Source of the DNA: Tyto alba
Lineage: Eukaryota > Chordata > Aves > Strigiformes > Tytonidae
Length of the DNA: 64,000 nt
Assembly: GCF_018691265.1 (NCBI RefSeq)
Contig: NW_024881278.1
Location: 2,804,001-2,868,000, forward strand
Direction of reading: 5' to 3'
A program made the position numbers and the translations under genes. This document shows positions 28,501-42,186 of this stretch, piece by piece. The notes beneath the pieces were generated by a model. The model ran no database searches. It was not told the DNA's origin and saw only the letters and a program-made list of their open reading frames with translations. Positions within the stretch are counted from its first letter, which is position 1. Each line of letters begins with the position of its first letter.

Positions 28501-31500
28501 GGGTCCCTAGTACGTACATGGGAGACAGAGGATATGGTTCCAGAGGAAACTGAGCCGCTGCTGCTCCTGGAACAGCTCCTTATGTTTTTTCACGAAACAA
28601 ACGGGATAGTTTCTGATTTTACTCCCTTAGCCGGACTATTTCTGCTCTGACAGTTCTTCCACTGGCCTCAAAGGGATAGGAATCCAGTACAGAGTCATGC
28701 AAGAATGCTTGGTCACACTACTGGCTGCATTTTTCATTTGAGATTGAGAAATTTATTACTGGGCTCAGGATTCCCTCAGACCTTTCAGAGACGCTTCTGG
28801 AGAGGGCATGTCCCATTCTCCTAACCTTCCAGTAATTTATTAAACCATATGAGTCCCTGCTGACATGCAAGGTTTGCTCTTTCTCACACTAAAGTTAAAT
28901 CTACCTAATTTTATTCTTTTGCTACCCTTTGCTTGAGGGTAGCCTTTAGAACCAGTTCATCTTCCACAGTTACCTTCCTTCCCACCACCTCCTGCTTCCT
29001 CTTTTTATTCCCACATCACTTACACTAATACCTCCATATTCAGAGGCACTCTGAGACACCTGTTAAACTCATGCTAAGTGGAAAGCAAAATGAGAAGACA
29101 CTCCTTGAAGCTGTGCTGCTGACATGCATCATATGGAAAAGTTTTGTGAAAATGTCTGACTTCAGCATCCTGTGGAGCATTCTAAATCCTGCTGCTGCAC
29201 TTGGGGGAAAAAAAAAAATAAAAAAAAATACATCTGGGTGCAAGGAAAATCACCCTGAATAAAGAACTAATGCTCTGTAAAACATCCGACATGGTTTCCA
29301 AGCCACTAAAAAAGTAAAATAAAGCAGGTAGTGCAGCAACTTGAGAACTGAGCAGAAGAAAAAGAAAGCTTTAATCCAAATGTACCTTGAAGTACAGTAT
29401 TTATGGATCCAGCAAGGCCTGTCCTCTTAAGTTAACAGCTATTAAGTACTTACACCCAGAGAAGAAGGACAGATGTGAGATAAACAGAATACTGATGCCA
29501 AGTTGGGGAGTCTTTTAAAATTCAGATCAATCCAGTCAATAAATTAAAGACTGCTATGCTTTACACACTTGGGATGGAAAGCTTCCTCCCCTTCCAAGTT
29601 ATCTGACGCTTCTTTTGAGGAATTACAGTATGCATAAAGGATTTCTAGAGATTGTGATTTTGAAAAAGGTTTACGCTTGCATTCTTCATTGAAAGTGAGT
29701 TATTTGCTGGGGATATAGTCATATTTTTAAAGGATTCACCAGCAGCCCTTATTTTTAGTAACTGTTTAACCATTCTGCCAACAGAGCAATATTCTTAAGA
29801 AATAATGAATGGCTAATGTTGTTAAAATAGTGTTTTTCAAGAAAGACCAAGCAAAAATGAAACTGCAGCCAGGACATCTGAAGAAAACACACCATCCTCC
29901 AAACCCAGTGTTATAACTCAGTTGGGCACTGTTGCTGAAGTCAGTCTGTTATTTGCATAGATATGAATTGTGAGAATTGGGCTCTTTTCTTTCTAATGAG
30001 TTATTGATTTTAGAAAATCACTCAAGGCAGAAAATCCATACATTAACAGGCTGGCTTCACTCGCCGAGATGTGTTATTTTATAGCACTACTGAGAAAATT
30101 GAATGTATGAAGTCTTTTCAGCTACTCTAGACAAGACAGATCAATGTGCCTCTTAGAGATCAACGCTTTGCAGTACTGATCAATAAGGAGATACCTGAGA
30201 GACTCCTCCCTCGGAGGAATTAAGATGTTTACACTTTTTCAGCATGACAAAGACCTAAGATACGGAACTAGGGGGTGCAGTAGATATCCTACTTAGTGTA
30301 GGCAGAGCTCCTATAGATTTCCAGCAGATTTCTGTGTAGGAAATTCCAGGTCTTGTAAACTAAGAGCTAGTGTGGAGCTAGTGTGAATGTAAAGGAATAT
30401 ACTTTTAAACACAACAGGATGTTAAAGCAGATGTGTTTTTCAAGGGAAAAAAGAAGAAAAGCAGCAAGATGCCAGAAAACAGAACTCCCTTGAAACAGTT
30501 GAAGCACACAAGCTGTATCTCCAGTTCAGGAAAGCATGTTTATTCAGAAAAGGTGTTTATGCACACAATTACACATTGTCCGTAAGAAGAATGGATTTCA
30601 CTATATGTTTAAGTGTTGTCAGAGTCTGAACTGGCAGTCTTCTATAAAAAAAAAAATGTGCTCAAATACATTTAGAGAATGTTCCTGAATTTATGAAATG
30701 CAATGGTAACAAAGCTCAAAGGGACTTCTGAGGAGGTTTTTTTGTCTGGGCTCGCTTGTGCTTTAAATACATCTCTCCCTCCCCCAAACCAAAAAAAAAG
30801 GTATAAATTAAATTCCTACTTCGACTATCTTAGGTGTTAAAGGTACTCACTTCCTTGTGACTTGTTAACTGACAAATATTTCCAAGTTAAACATTGATTT
30901 TACTTTGCTTCCTTTCATTCCTCTCTTGAGCAATCCCTTGGATTGCTGGATTACAAAAAGAGTATATACATATATCCCTCACTTCAGGTTTCTTGGACTT
31001 CGGAATCATTAGGTCTTTATATAGTAAACCTATAACAGCCAAGTCAGACTACAGCTTTGGAGAATGCTATTCCTTTGAAACCGAAGTAGTTAAAAGTTAG
31101 CAGAGGTGCGATCTGGCCCACTATCTGGCAGGAAATAGTTTTGCAGAGATAACTGAGTGAAATTCTGTGGCATGCAAAATACATATGGTTATATTAGATA
31201 GTCTTGAGTTTCCTTCTCATCTAAAATCCATTAATTTAGTTATGTTTCCTTGGTAAATGAAAACATAACTTTTGACGAGATGCAGATACATTCGCATCTT
31301 CACTAAATTTCTGCTGTACCTCTTGAACTCAATATTATCCCAACTTTGGACTAACTTCACTGTGATTTTACTGCTTGCTGTTTATGAAAGTAATCACAAA
31401 AATGAATAAAATAAGCAAAACATCCTATGAAAAACAATTAAAAAGTAAAATGTCAGTGGAGTAGACAAAGCCCAGAACAAAAATCTGAATTTTGGGACTG

Positions 31501-32700
31501 CTTTGCTACTTGCTCCCAAGAGCAGAGTTCCTTGTTTTGTTTTTCTGCCTCATTTTTTTCTTTAAAGTCAGAGAAAGCTGCCTGCTTGTTTTTCTCCCAA
31601 GCATATTGTAAAAATTAATTGTTTTTTTTTGTGCTTGCTTGGTTTATTTAGTTTACTCAAATTTAATAAGGCCCTCATACAGTAAGCTTCTAAGCATATA
31701 CTCCACAAACTGTTGTACAGCCTTCTGTAAAAAAAGAACACCTTGAACCTGACCTTCACAACTGTGATTTTCTGTCTTGCTTTCTGTGCACTCACCGAAG
31801 TTTACCAGTACACTTAGGGGTCCTCGTTAAAATGGATTTCCACTTCTACACTTGCAAGGCAACTCTAAGAGCAAACGTGCCCTCCAGCTTGGCTCCTCCA
31901 GACACAGCGGAGACTGCACCAACGAGCGCAGGAAGAGAAAAGCTTGTTGGAAGGAAACATTAAGGGAGATGAATGGGGCTTCATGTTTCTTCTGTAATGA
32001 AAAGATAAACGATATAGAAGGGCAGAAGAAAAGATCTACCACTACTACTCTGGCTTCTTTGGGTTTAGGCAGGGGTCACCTACCCAGGTTTCTAAGGAAA
32101 AATTAAAAAAAGAGCCCAGTGGCCATACACCATAAGGAGCAGGCATACCTCAGATTTTAAGTGCCTAAAAGGCACATCTAAGGCTCACAGAAACTGTACC
32201 TTCAGTAGGCTCTGCCATCTCTCAGTCAGACTCTCAGCAGCTAATCCAGCTCCAGCATTAAGTGATGTTGCTATTAGGAGTGAAGGAGGCTGTTGGTTAG
32301 GCAGAGTACTATCTCACTTAATTCGGAGCAGCTTCTGAGAACTGTAAAATAATAGGGATAAGGTGAACAAAGACAATATTCTGTGTGGAAGAAAGAAGAA
32401 TTTTAAAATCCCACCAAAGTCAAAGCCCTTCAGAAAGACAGAATAGAGATAAGGGAAGTTTAAGCAGTAACGTTCCTTCCTAGCCAGCAGGAACACGGTC
32501 TTCTTTCAGTTAATGGCTGATTCTGAAGCCATTAGATGTTTAGTTAACATACAGTTAAGCCATACAGTTTAGTTAACTCAGGGAGGGGAGGCAGACTGTT
32601 AAATGTACTGAAACAGTACAGAAAAAAAGATGGAAATAACCTGTTACTAATTGATAGCTGAAAACACATGCTGGTATGAAGGTCGAGCTGATATTATAGT
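25570..32700. other. Intergenic block, no gene seen
   Basis: AT-rich DNA with short low-complexity runs. No transposon, RNA gene or coding exon is recognised. Short open frames match nothing I know. Confidence 0.68.
29208..29229. repeat. A-rich tract
   Basis: A11 and A8 runs separated by a single T, after GGGGG. Nothing recognisable flanks it. Confidence 0.75.
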
Positions 32701-32722
32701 GTACGGGGAAAAAAGAAAGAGA

Positions 32723-33520
32723 GAAATATTGTTAAAAGATTTTGGAATAACCCAACTAGAACTTGCCAAGAAAAGGAAGCCACTCTACCCAAACTGAAAT
32801 TTAGGGGGCAGGGACAGTTCTGACAGATATGATAGACAACATGCAGAAAAAGAGACCCAGGGCAAAAAAATGTCAGAGTCTGCAAAAACAAGACATAGTT
32901 TGTGAAGAAGAGAAGCCAAGACCACATCTGGTATTTGGAAAAAGATACCAGAACTGCAATGGCTCACATCATTTTGGCATTTGCAAACTCTTGAAGGATG
33001 GTACTGGAGAAAGTGAAGTACAAAGTCAACGGCCACTGCATGAATAGCTCAGAAAAAGGCTGTAGAACATTAGATAATGATGCAGAGGATCAGCTGGCTG
33101 CTGAGAAAAGGGATTGTTTCATTCAAGTTGGACACAAATGCGCAAGACAGCTTGATCCCAGTAAAAGCAATACTTGTGTTACCTTGTCCATATTAGCCAC
33201 GACCATAGCAAACAGCCAACAAAAAGGCAAAACTCTTCTCTTTACTAAGGAAATGTAAACTAAGTGTTGAGGTAGATAAACTAGAGAGATATATTGTGTA
33301 GCAGTACCAGAAGAAAGTATCTGCAGTGGTAAAAAACATGCTCCTGGGTCTTCTTAAGAGTCTACACTCACTGCAAAATTATGGGACAGAAACAAACGAA
33401 GTCTTCGATGTAAACTTTCAGGGGCAAGCAACTTCTCTGAGTACACAAAACTCAGAGAGCCCAAACATGATATTTTACACTCCTGGGAAAGTGTCCCTGG
33501 AAGCTACTTTGAATAAGATT
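32723..33520 (+). mobile_element. Decayed Ty3/gypsy-like gag-pol remnant
   Basis: Four weak matches occur in the order expected for a Ty3/gypsy element, in three frames, so the coding sequence is broken by frameshifts and stops. They are: (1) a capsid C-terminus-like LLKDFGITQLELA segment at about 32723-32778; (2) a zinc-knuckle-like motif at 32946-32984 with Y in place of the first cysteine, then C, HH and C, preceded by a basic KKRPRAKK stretch and FGKR; (3) a protease-site-like LDNDAED at 33070-33090, where the catalytic D-T/S-G is altered; (4) a segment at 33401-33517 with spaced F, G, P, P, V and L as in the linker just before reverse transcriptase. No RT core, integrase or LTR was recognised. 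Each match alone is weak; the order is what persuades me. It could still be chance. Confidence 0.4.
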
Positions 33521-33627
33521 ATTGTTTGAGAATAAGCAGAAGAGCCAAGAGTCAGTTCAATCATCAGGTCAGATTAAGGGGAAAAAATGAGTTCTTCAGC
33601 TGTGTATTGGCACCTCCATTCTCCTCC

Positions 33628-33653
33628 AACAACAACAACAAAAAAAAAAAAAA
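33628..33653. repeat. (AAC)4 with A13
   Basis: A short AAC microsatellite runs into thirteen A, about 110 bp after the last recognised part of the decayed gag-pol remnant. It may mark a later insertion or slippage there. Confidence 0.75.
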
Positions 33654-34349
33654 CCTGAACCTTCAAATGTGCTCACTCAAGCAGTCGAAGAGATCAGATA
33701 CAGAGAGATCCATTGGGAGAGTAGTGTGTGATATGAAGATAATGCTCAGTCTAAACATCCAATACTGATCTGACAGGACAATGGCAGGGAACAGACCCAA
33801 GAGCAAATCACAGTTAAAAAACAGGAAAAACTGAAGGAACAAGCTAGAGGTGCCAGAAGCAAGGTGCGACTGCGAACTTAAATCTGAATCCCCTTGGAAA
33901 TTTCTAAGGTGGGTACCAGCACAGCCTTGACAGCTGGGATGCTGAGGCTTCTGAAGACTCACAGCTTGCTGTAGTGGCACAGAGCATCCTTAACACTGAA
34001 TATTACTAATTAGTTAATAGATATTTAGACCACATAAAATACTGTATTAGGTTAATGTTTTGTGGGAAACTAACATAATTTATTATGAGCAAATTGGAAT
34101 TTCATGTGTCATACAGTCTCATATTAAGTAAAGCTGTGTCTGTCAGACACCTTGGCTTCGAGCAATTCTTGCATGGCAGAGGACTGGATGCTACTCTTGC
34201 TTTTTACGTTTCTCAGTGATGATAGTCCTCTGGCAAAACTTGTAAGGTTGCACCTATATCCAGTTCATGGGGAATGAGGTAAGGCTCTGCTCACTCTGAC
34301 GTAATCTGGAATAAATGGGATGGACAAGCGATCAGATTAAGGAAGTGGG

Positions 34350-34423
34350 TCAAATCTGTCGCTGGCACTGCTCCACTGACGTCAATGGAACTAAGCAGAT
34401 TTACACCAGCTGAGTATCTGGCC
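34350..34423. repeat. Decayed repeat with GATTTACACCAGCTGAG end
   Basis: GCTCCACTGACGTCAATGGA is followed by GCAGATTTACACCAGCTGAG and TATCTGGCC. I associate this with a common bird and turtle repeat (gacttcaatggagct, gatttacaccagctgaggatctggcc). Confidence 0.45.
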
Positions 34424-36942
34424 TAGAGGTTTCAATGCATTTAGACAAAATAAATGAAGATGCAGATAAAAAGGACCCGCTTGGAAAATCCCCTCATTCC
34501 TAAACAGAGTAAATAAATTACAAGAAAGCAGTTACTGTAGACATCACTCGCTACAAGTCAACAGTGAACAGAATAAAGGTCAGGCCACCCTAAATCTTTA
34601 ACTGCCCCTTACACTCCTGAGTGAGAAAGAAACTGTTAATTCAGCAGAAAATCACCTTAACTCTGACCCCAAACAAATATCTTAGCAGTAACTGTTCCTG
34701 GAATGAACAGGTGCTTTCCTTTGCCTCATGAAACATTAACTTCAATCCATATCAGGCAATTGAGGCTACAAAAAAAAACTGCTAGAAAAGCAGTGTTTGT
34801 GGTCCATATACAGGAATGCAAACACTTTCTGGAAACAAATCTACATGCATAGATGAATTTTCAGGTGTTCCTCAGACTTAAGTACACAGCCTCACATCCT
34901 TATCCTAACTCCAATACAATTTCCTTTGGAAGATGCCTTTATAATTGCTGTTCTTTTAAATAATACTTTGAAAATATTACAGTCAGACAATATGTGTGAA
35001 TTGTAATACTTTGTAACTTCGTCCCTGATGAGGAAAATATTTAGCTGTTGATAGTGTAAAACCACCTTAGAAAACGGAAAATCAGGCTTATTATAATAAA
35101 GTTATAAATCATACACATTTCTTTGCATCTAGGAAAAATAGACTATATCCTCAAATCGTTGGAAATAAGTCTTGCACTGCAGAAATTACGCACCTTTGCT
35201 ACTCATACCAAGTGACTGTTTGCATTGGCACATTTATCACACCAAAAAATAAAACATACCCTCATTTACTTAAGGATAGTGATCTAGAGAGGCGGAATTT
35301 CAGACAGGTTTAGATATACTTATTTTCACAAATGACACTAAGCTGTACGTATTCCATACAAAACCACTCCAGTCTGTGTTTCCGATTTACTTCGACCTGA
35401 GCTATTCCTAAGTGCTTCTGTTCACACTGTGTTGATTTAAAGCACAGATGTTTCTGCTGAGGCATAGAAGCAAGCTGGAGACTTTTATTATGTTTTAAAA
35501 GTCCGTCAGAAATCATACATTCAAGTAGCAGTCAAACTCTCTTGCTGGACATACACAATTAGTCTGACATCTCCCAAGTGTCTGCTGCTTGTGTTTGCCA
35601 CAATAAACTTAGCTGTGTTCTACATATTCAAACTCTCCCCAAAAGATCTGCAAAGCAGATAGATTTGTTTATATTTCTGCAATTGTTTATTTGGTTGTTT
35701 TGTTTTGTTTTTTTTTTTTCTCACAGAAAAATAACAAATTTCCACTTCTACACTTCAGCCTCAGTTTTGAGGTCTTACTGATGTCAGCTTTCTGCTGTGC
35801 TGGGACTCAATCTGCACCCGTTTTGTGCTACAGAGAGCATGAGCAAGGATGCAGACCTGGGAAGGCTGACTTGCTAATCTAATCTTTCCTCCTCTACATG
35901 CAATTATTGAAGCCTTCTTTTCTGATGTGTGTTTGTGCACTAGAAACACTCTTCTCCAAACATCTACACTGGGTAGCTGCATGCAGAATAAGTCTTGTGT
36001 TGAACTTATGCTGCCAGCATTCCTAAAATGCTACAGCTAAGCACAGAATTTGACCTATAGCGCAGTGGAGGAAAAGTTCAAACACAAAATGAGATATCCA
36101 TTCCACAATCTGAATTCCAATAAGCAACTTCCTTTTCCCAGTGTACCACAGATTCTGATCAGATAGGCAATAACAGACAGAAACCTTGCCAGTTTTTATT
36201 TTGTTTTTTTATAACCCATAAAATTTCTTCAAGCAATTGTACAGATTTCAGGCTTCCCTTTGATCGGTCTTTGCAACAATGACTCTGGGCCTTTGCCTAG
36301 GTATGATTCCTCAATCCCAACACATACAATGGAAGTGCCCTAGCCCACAGAAAGCCTTCTCATTAAAGCTCTAATCTGTTCCACTACATTCTTGCAAGAC
36401 AGAATTATCCAGCTTTAAAGCATGCCTCAATAGTGAGCCGTAATAAGACTGATAGAAACAGCTTAAGTAATTGGATTGCTATATGGTATTGAATGTCTGA
36501 CAACAAAAGATATCAATCTCTATTCTACTACTGAATCTTTGTTCCAGCAATGAATTCATTTAGTAATGCACTTGGAGGCTTGCAGTCCCTGCAGGAGAAA
36601 TAACAGACTGCGGACACAAAAGCAGGGCCATCTGATGAGCACAGAGAAAGCGACTGTGCCATTCCAAGAAGTTAATTACAGTGAACAAAAGCACAAGACT
36701 ATGGCTTGTTGACCATTACCATAATCACATTACTATAGTCTTTTTTTATTCCCAGCAGCAGAGGGTCTATTCTTCCTTTCCATTTGGCACTGTGCATCAT
36801 ATTTGTGTTTTGTCACCTGAAATGTATTGTAGAACAGCCCTCCCTCTAAAGCTAGCTGGAAATGTCACACTTCTGCTTTGGTGCTGTTTCTTTCACAATT
36901 TATTCTGTCAAGGCTGATTTACAAATACTGTAAGTAGATTAC

Positions 36943-36959
36943 TTTTTTTTTTTTTTTTT
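36943..36959. repeat. T17 homopolymer
   Basis: Seventeen T residues about 210 bp before the young CR1 copy. Unrelated to it as far as can be seen. Confidence 0.8.
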
Positions 36960-37169
36960 AACTTTGAACAGAGACAACGACTCCCAAGATTTTCTGCAAA
37001 TAAAAATTTGTAAGAATGATTGCCTATGAAAGCTTGTGCTTATGAGATATGATACTTCTTTGATTTATGTATATTATTGTAACTCAGACACAACAGAATG
37101 ATTCATGACATACTGTTTACACCCAAGCCACTTTTGGAGCTAAACATATCCCACACTTTCACAGAAACT

Positions 37170-37405
37170 AAAGGAGGGTAGATTTAGACTAGATATAAGG
37201 AAGAAATTTTTTACAATGAGGGCAGTAAAACACTGGTACAGGTTGCCCAGAGAGGTGGCCGATGCCCCATCCCTGGAAACATTCAAGGCCAGGTTGGACA
37301 GGGCTCTGATCTAGCTGAAAATGTCCTTGCTCACCACAGGGGGGGTTGGACTAGATGACCTTTACAGATCCCTTCCGACCCAAACTAGTTTATGATTCTA
37401 TGATA
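37170..37405 (+). mobile_element. CR1 LINE, 5'-truncated 3' end
   Basis: This is a well-preserved 3' end of a chicken-repeat-1 LINE. Landmarks in order are GACTAGATATAAGGAAGAAA, CACTGGTACAGGTTGCCCAG, GATGCCCCATCCCTGGAAAC, GGTTGGACTAGATGACCTTT, and the terminal ATTCTATGAT unit at 37395-37404. The terminal unit is on the + strand, so the element lies in sense orientation. Only the last ~235 bp are present, as is usual for these elements, and no reverse transcriptase is included. Its good match to the modern avian form makes it the youngest clear element in the window. Confidence 0.92.
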
Positions 37406-37409
37406 TTTA

Positions 37410-40400
37410 ACAGTGTTTTAAATCCTTCTGGTTACTCCTTATTTATTCCACTGTAAGGTTCCTTCTAATAACATGTGGCAAATATTTTGCTTCAGACAAA
37501 AGCAAGTTCCAAGACCTTCACGATGGATGCCTTGATGGAAATAGCACTGGGACCCAGAGTTTTCCTATCTGTTAGATATAGTAACATACCAGGGCCTAGG
37601 ATACCTAGAATCGAGGGAGCCAGGTGGCATCTGTGTCTGAGAAAACTCCCCATATGCTGCAGGACAAATTTTTAACCAGTGTACATTAGCTTAGCACAAA
37701 GTTAATATATCTGGTTCAAATAACTCCACACATTTCCTACAAAATACAACCAAAATAAAAAGTAGCTAGATCTCTTCTTCTTCAAAGTAACTTAAATGGC
37801 ACAGTGAATTAATTCCCAACAATTTAGAATTACTCAAATGGTGCTGTGCCAAAAGCAAAAAGAATTTAATTTTTTAACACTCTGATCAGCTTCAGTAGAG
37901 CCAGTAAGGACTTGCCAGTTAGCATGACAGGGAGAAATGGGATTGTTTGCAGTGGAAAAGACCAGAGCAGTGTCCATTCCTTCCAGAAAGCTCCAGAAAT
38001 GAGATCCCCAAGTGCACTCCACAAAAAGGGAGCAATGAACAAAAACATGGGAGAATATCAAGATCACCTGCTTTCTCTGATGTTCAAGCAGTGGCCGGGA
38101 AGAAAATGGGTAAGCAGCAGGAATCTGCCTGCAATCCATCATGGATTCATAGTTTCTGTACAAAGGACCCAATCTCTCTACTATTTAACTTAAGGATAGT
38201 AAATTGGCAGAACAACGCCTTTTAACTAACCAGCCAGGGCATCAAGAGTGCTGTCATAGGAACGACTGAACTGCCATGTGCTTATTGAACAATCAAGCCT
38301 CAAAAGAAACTCTGGTCTACCCAAACCCTACCTCACCCAGGGTTGCTCATGGAACACCTTAGCTAGTCATTACAGCCCACATCCTGCCTCGCAGCGAACC
38401 ATCGCTGCCGCAGTGCAGCTCCCAGATGAAGGACAGGGAGGTTTAGTGAAGTACGGTTCTCCAAACCTCAGCTGACCAGTGTAATTTCTACTTTGCTAGA
38501 ATGCATCTCACCCAAACCAATCCTTTTCACACCCCAAAAAAATCCCTTGTGGAGCAGCCAAACCCTGAAAAATTTCAACCAAAGCAGGACATGCTACTGA
38601 ACAAGAAACTCCCCAGCAGAGCCCTGGGGAGCCCACTGGATGACCACAGGGCAGTCTGATAAAAATCACCCACCATTGACTGGAATCGCTCTCTGTGGTA
38701 CAGTCTGACACACCACAGCACACTTCCTGTCATACGCAATCCATATTCCAGCAACAGCCCATCAACACCAAAAAAATAAAAATACCCATCGCTCCTGAAG
38801 CATTTCTCCCTGCCAGAATGGCAACGGGCTACAGAGCGCTGGCCCCAGAGCCCAGTGTTCAGACATGGAAACCCAGGCACCAAATAGCAGCGTGGCTTAC
38901 TGGTTAGATAAACCTGGAGAGGACCGTGAGGTCTCTGCTCATCAGGCCTCTCCTCTTCCAGCTGTGAATTCAGGAATCCCTCAACAAGTCTTGTTTGAAT
39001 TGTGACAGCTTCTAAATCCAGGTCTGACTTTTTAATAGCGGCACTGCTGGTTTGGAAACTCTAAGCAGTATAGACACTTCCCTATGTAGAGTAATGATTA
39101 AAATCAGCAGTGCTGTAGGCTCTCTTGAAACTTGCTGAAGATTTATTCTTTAAACAAGAGGATGATTTATTTCAACAATTATCTTCAGGCGGATTAAATT
39201 ATGTGCTTTCAGGGCTCTTATTCACCACAAAATTAAGAACACTGGGTGCCAGCCATGGAAGCCCCATGATCCTTTGAGACTCGGCACTGGCGGAGACTCA
39301 TCCCGACCCAGGAGAAAGAGCTGTCTCTTTCCCATGGCCACAAAATGCCATCCCTGACCTTCTGCTTGGCTCCACCATTTGCACAAATCCTTTGGCTTCC
39401 CCCTACTTGACCTCCTGCAAGTTTCAATGGACATATAAGGCACATGGCTCCCCAGGACCACACTAGGCATGCTCTGGGTTGGTGTCATGACAGAAGAGTT
39501 AGGTTCTGAAAGGACTGACTGATTACAAGCCAGATGCCCCAAAGCAATAGCATTTCCTAAGAGTATCTGTTTTAAAATGCTCTAAAAGGCCAAATATTTT
39601 TTCAAGAAAGCAGTAGCTTTCAGTGAGCTGGAAGTCTCCACCAGGAACACTGAAAGCATTTTTTTTTTTTTAAGAATAAAATTTAAGAAAGCTTTTTCTG
39701 CATCTTGTGAGGGAGGACCCTAGCTTCAGCTAGCAGTCTTCGAGTATATTTATCATCATGTAAGGCTACTTTTTGGGTTTGATAAATCAATCTGGAGGTT
39801 GAGAGGGAGGGAAGGCGTTGGTGATTTCTTGCTGATAAATAACCTCTTCACCTCCAAGAACCTCAAATCCAAACTTAAATAAAGGGGTTCTTGCATCAAG
39901 CAAAGTTTTGGAAGAATGAGTCATGCCTTCCCCCCATTGCCGGAACCCAGATCTCTGTTTCACAGAGAACAACCCTCAAACGGTGATTTTCCTTTTCCCT
40001 TCCCACTCCATTATTTCTATTTCCCTTGATTTCAGCTTTTGCTCCCTTTATGGTTTTACAGCTTCGACTCAGTAAACAAAAGCCAGTTGTTCTGTGTGTA
40101 CTGGACTTGTTCCTGTTCTTTTCACCACAGACCAAGATCACTTGAAATGAGCCATTCACGCTGCCTGATGCTCAGTGTCAGCGGCAAGACACTCTGAAAT
40201 ATGGAGAGTGACTTCCTAAAACATGCACTTCAGAATTAAAGATACCCAAAAGTGCTGGAAACATTAAAATTGTAATGTGATAATCCTGTAGAAGACCACA
40301 GACCCTGAACCAACAGATTTTCTGTACCGCCATGCTACAAGTCACTACCAATTTACCTCCAGCAGCAATATGAAAGATCATGCTCAGGCTGAAAAGTCAT

Positions 40401-40880
40401 GCTCAGTGCTGCAGCTCTCCTGTAATTTAAATATCTTTATTTTCACTCAGCTGTAATTATTAAGAAGTAGCAGCACAGCATGCCTACCTGGCTCAGCCAA
40501 GACATTACTTTCTTAGCAACTGAATTCATTATACTTCTACTTTGATAGTCTAAAACCTAAAAAATAAGAGCCTTGGATGAGATAAGTGTTGTTAAAATCT
40601 TGTCTAGACAGTTGTTTATAATAATGGGCATTTAGTATAAATTTTATTACTTTCCTATTACAATAGTGTCACTACATAAGTTCCTTGTCTGAAATAATGA
40701 ATCCACAGGAAGGAGAGAAGAGAGCAGAAAAAAGAGGGGTCCAGAGACTGGTAAGTGAAGTGCGTAGAAACTTAAAGAAATATCTGGAAAAAAATATGCT
40801 GAAAACACTAGAATTATCATTGTGAAATGAGAATTAAAATGAGAGTTACGTACAGTTGAGAGTTACAATCGTACCGAAAG
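37410..40880. other. Intergenic block, no gene seen
   Basis: Sequence between the two CR1 fragments. Slightly GC-richer patches at 38300-38900 and 39230-39540 give short open frames on both strands without recognisable similarity. Confidence 0.66.
39659..39671. repeat. T13 homopolymer
   Basis: Thirteen T residues in AT-rich DNA, otherwise unremarkable. Confidence 0.75.
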
Positions 40881-40884
40881 GGAG

Positions 40885-41105
40885 CCACGTCCTCTTCAGC
40901 CTCTCTCATAACAAAAGACAAAGGTTCTGCCAGGGAAGTAGAAAGATAATATTTAAAAGCAATTCAAGAAAAGCCTCAATATGAATAATTAATCTGTGGA
41001 ACTCTCTGCCACAAGAACAACCAGGAAACCAAAAATGCTGCATTTCAGAATGAATTAATGTGATTTATGACAAGATACAACTACATGGTTATAAAGCCCT
41101 GTGAT
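40885..41105 (+). mobile_element. Older CR1-type LINE fragment
   Basis: Landmarks of an older CR1 3' region appear in order: CCTCTCTCATAACAAAAGAC, then AATATTTAAAAGCAATTCAAG, then TTAATCTGTGGAACTCTCTG with CCACAAGAACAACC, then a CAGAATGAATTAATGTG segment. The copy is strongly diverged and in the same orientation as the younger CR1. Confidence 0.62.
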
Positions 41106-42186
41106 TCTGACCCAAACTACTAACTAAAGGCTCGGGATATTTTTTTCCTTTAGGCAAATAATTAATTGTTTTCTAATTTCTTTACCCTTTGTACAGACCA
41201 ATACCAGCAAATGTTATTGCACTGGATAGCTTATCTGGTATGACAGCCTTCATGCTCCTCTATTGCTTTCACTCTTGTGTAAATGACTTCTCTATAATAC
41301 AGTGATATTAATAGCATTCTCCTTTTTTAAAAAAAAACAGTTATTTTCAAGCTCAGAGTTGTTAGAAAGCTCTTGAATGCAGGACTTTCATTGTGAAAGT
41401 GCTCCTTATATGAAAATTATTCTGATTATAGCTTTTTGTTGACAAAAAGCCAATTACTGTTTTGAGTGAGAATACAACTCTTGCGCTAACATACGTAAGC
41501 GCAACAGATACAGAGAAGGAACCACACTGTAATAAAAGCAATAGCTATATTAACGGTTATGTAAAACCAGCTGTTTCTCATGTTTAAGGATCTTCTTTAC
41601 AGGCTTTTGAGCTTCTGGAAGTCTGTGGGCAATTGTTTATTTATTTTTGAAAAACCTTGTATCGTAGACTAATCAGTTTTAATTGTGGTCAAAGTTATCA
41701 AATATTTAATCATGTTTTAGAAAGCTGTGTCCTGATGAAAAATAGGTAAAATAAAAACCCCACAGGTCCTTTTAGATCAGTTTTCAAGCTATGTTTATCA
41801 ACATCACAATGAAAGACTAGCCTTGTAGTCAATCCATGGGGCACACAGCAAGGTATCTCAGCAAAAGAACCTCAGACAATTGACGTCTTCAGTTTCATGT
41901 TGAAGTATATATTTCATTTCCTGCCTGGGTTGTTTTTGTGTAAAGTCTGGGCTAAGTGCTTATTCCTAAGCAGGCTTTCTTATGCACTTTAATTCACTTT
42001 TCTGTCCCAACTACTTAAACTCTGGTTTACGGACTAGGGATTGCCTCCTGATTAATATAATTGACCTCTGATACCAGTTATCAGTGCTAAGCACAACCAT
42101 CACAATCATACTGGAAGCTGTCTCACAGGAATCAGCCTTTCACTCTTCATCTCTGTACAAGGCGTCCACTAAGGGATTTGTTTTGG

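Larger units (their letters stand above)
33655..37165. other. Intergenic block, no gene seen
   Basis: AT-rich DNA between the decayed gag-pol remnant and the young CR1, with one decayed small repeat at 34350. If the gag-pol remnant continues, its pol part should start here, but I could not recognise it. Confidence 0.65.
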
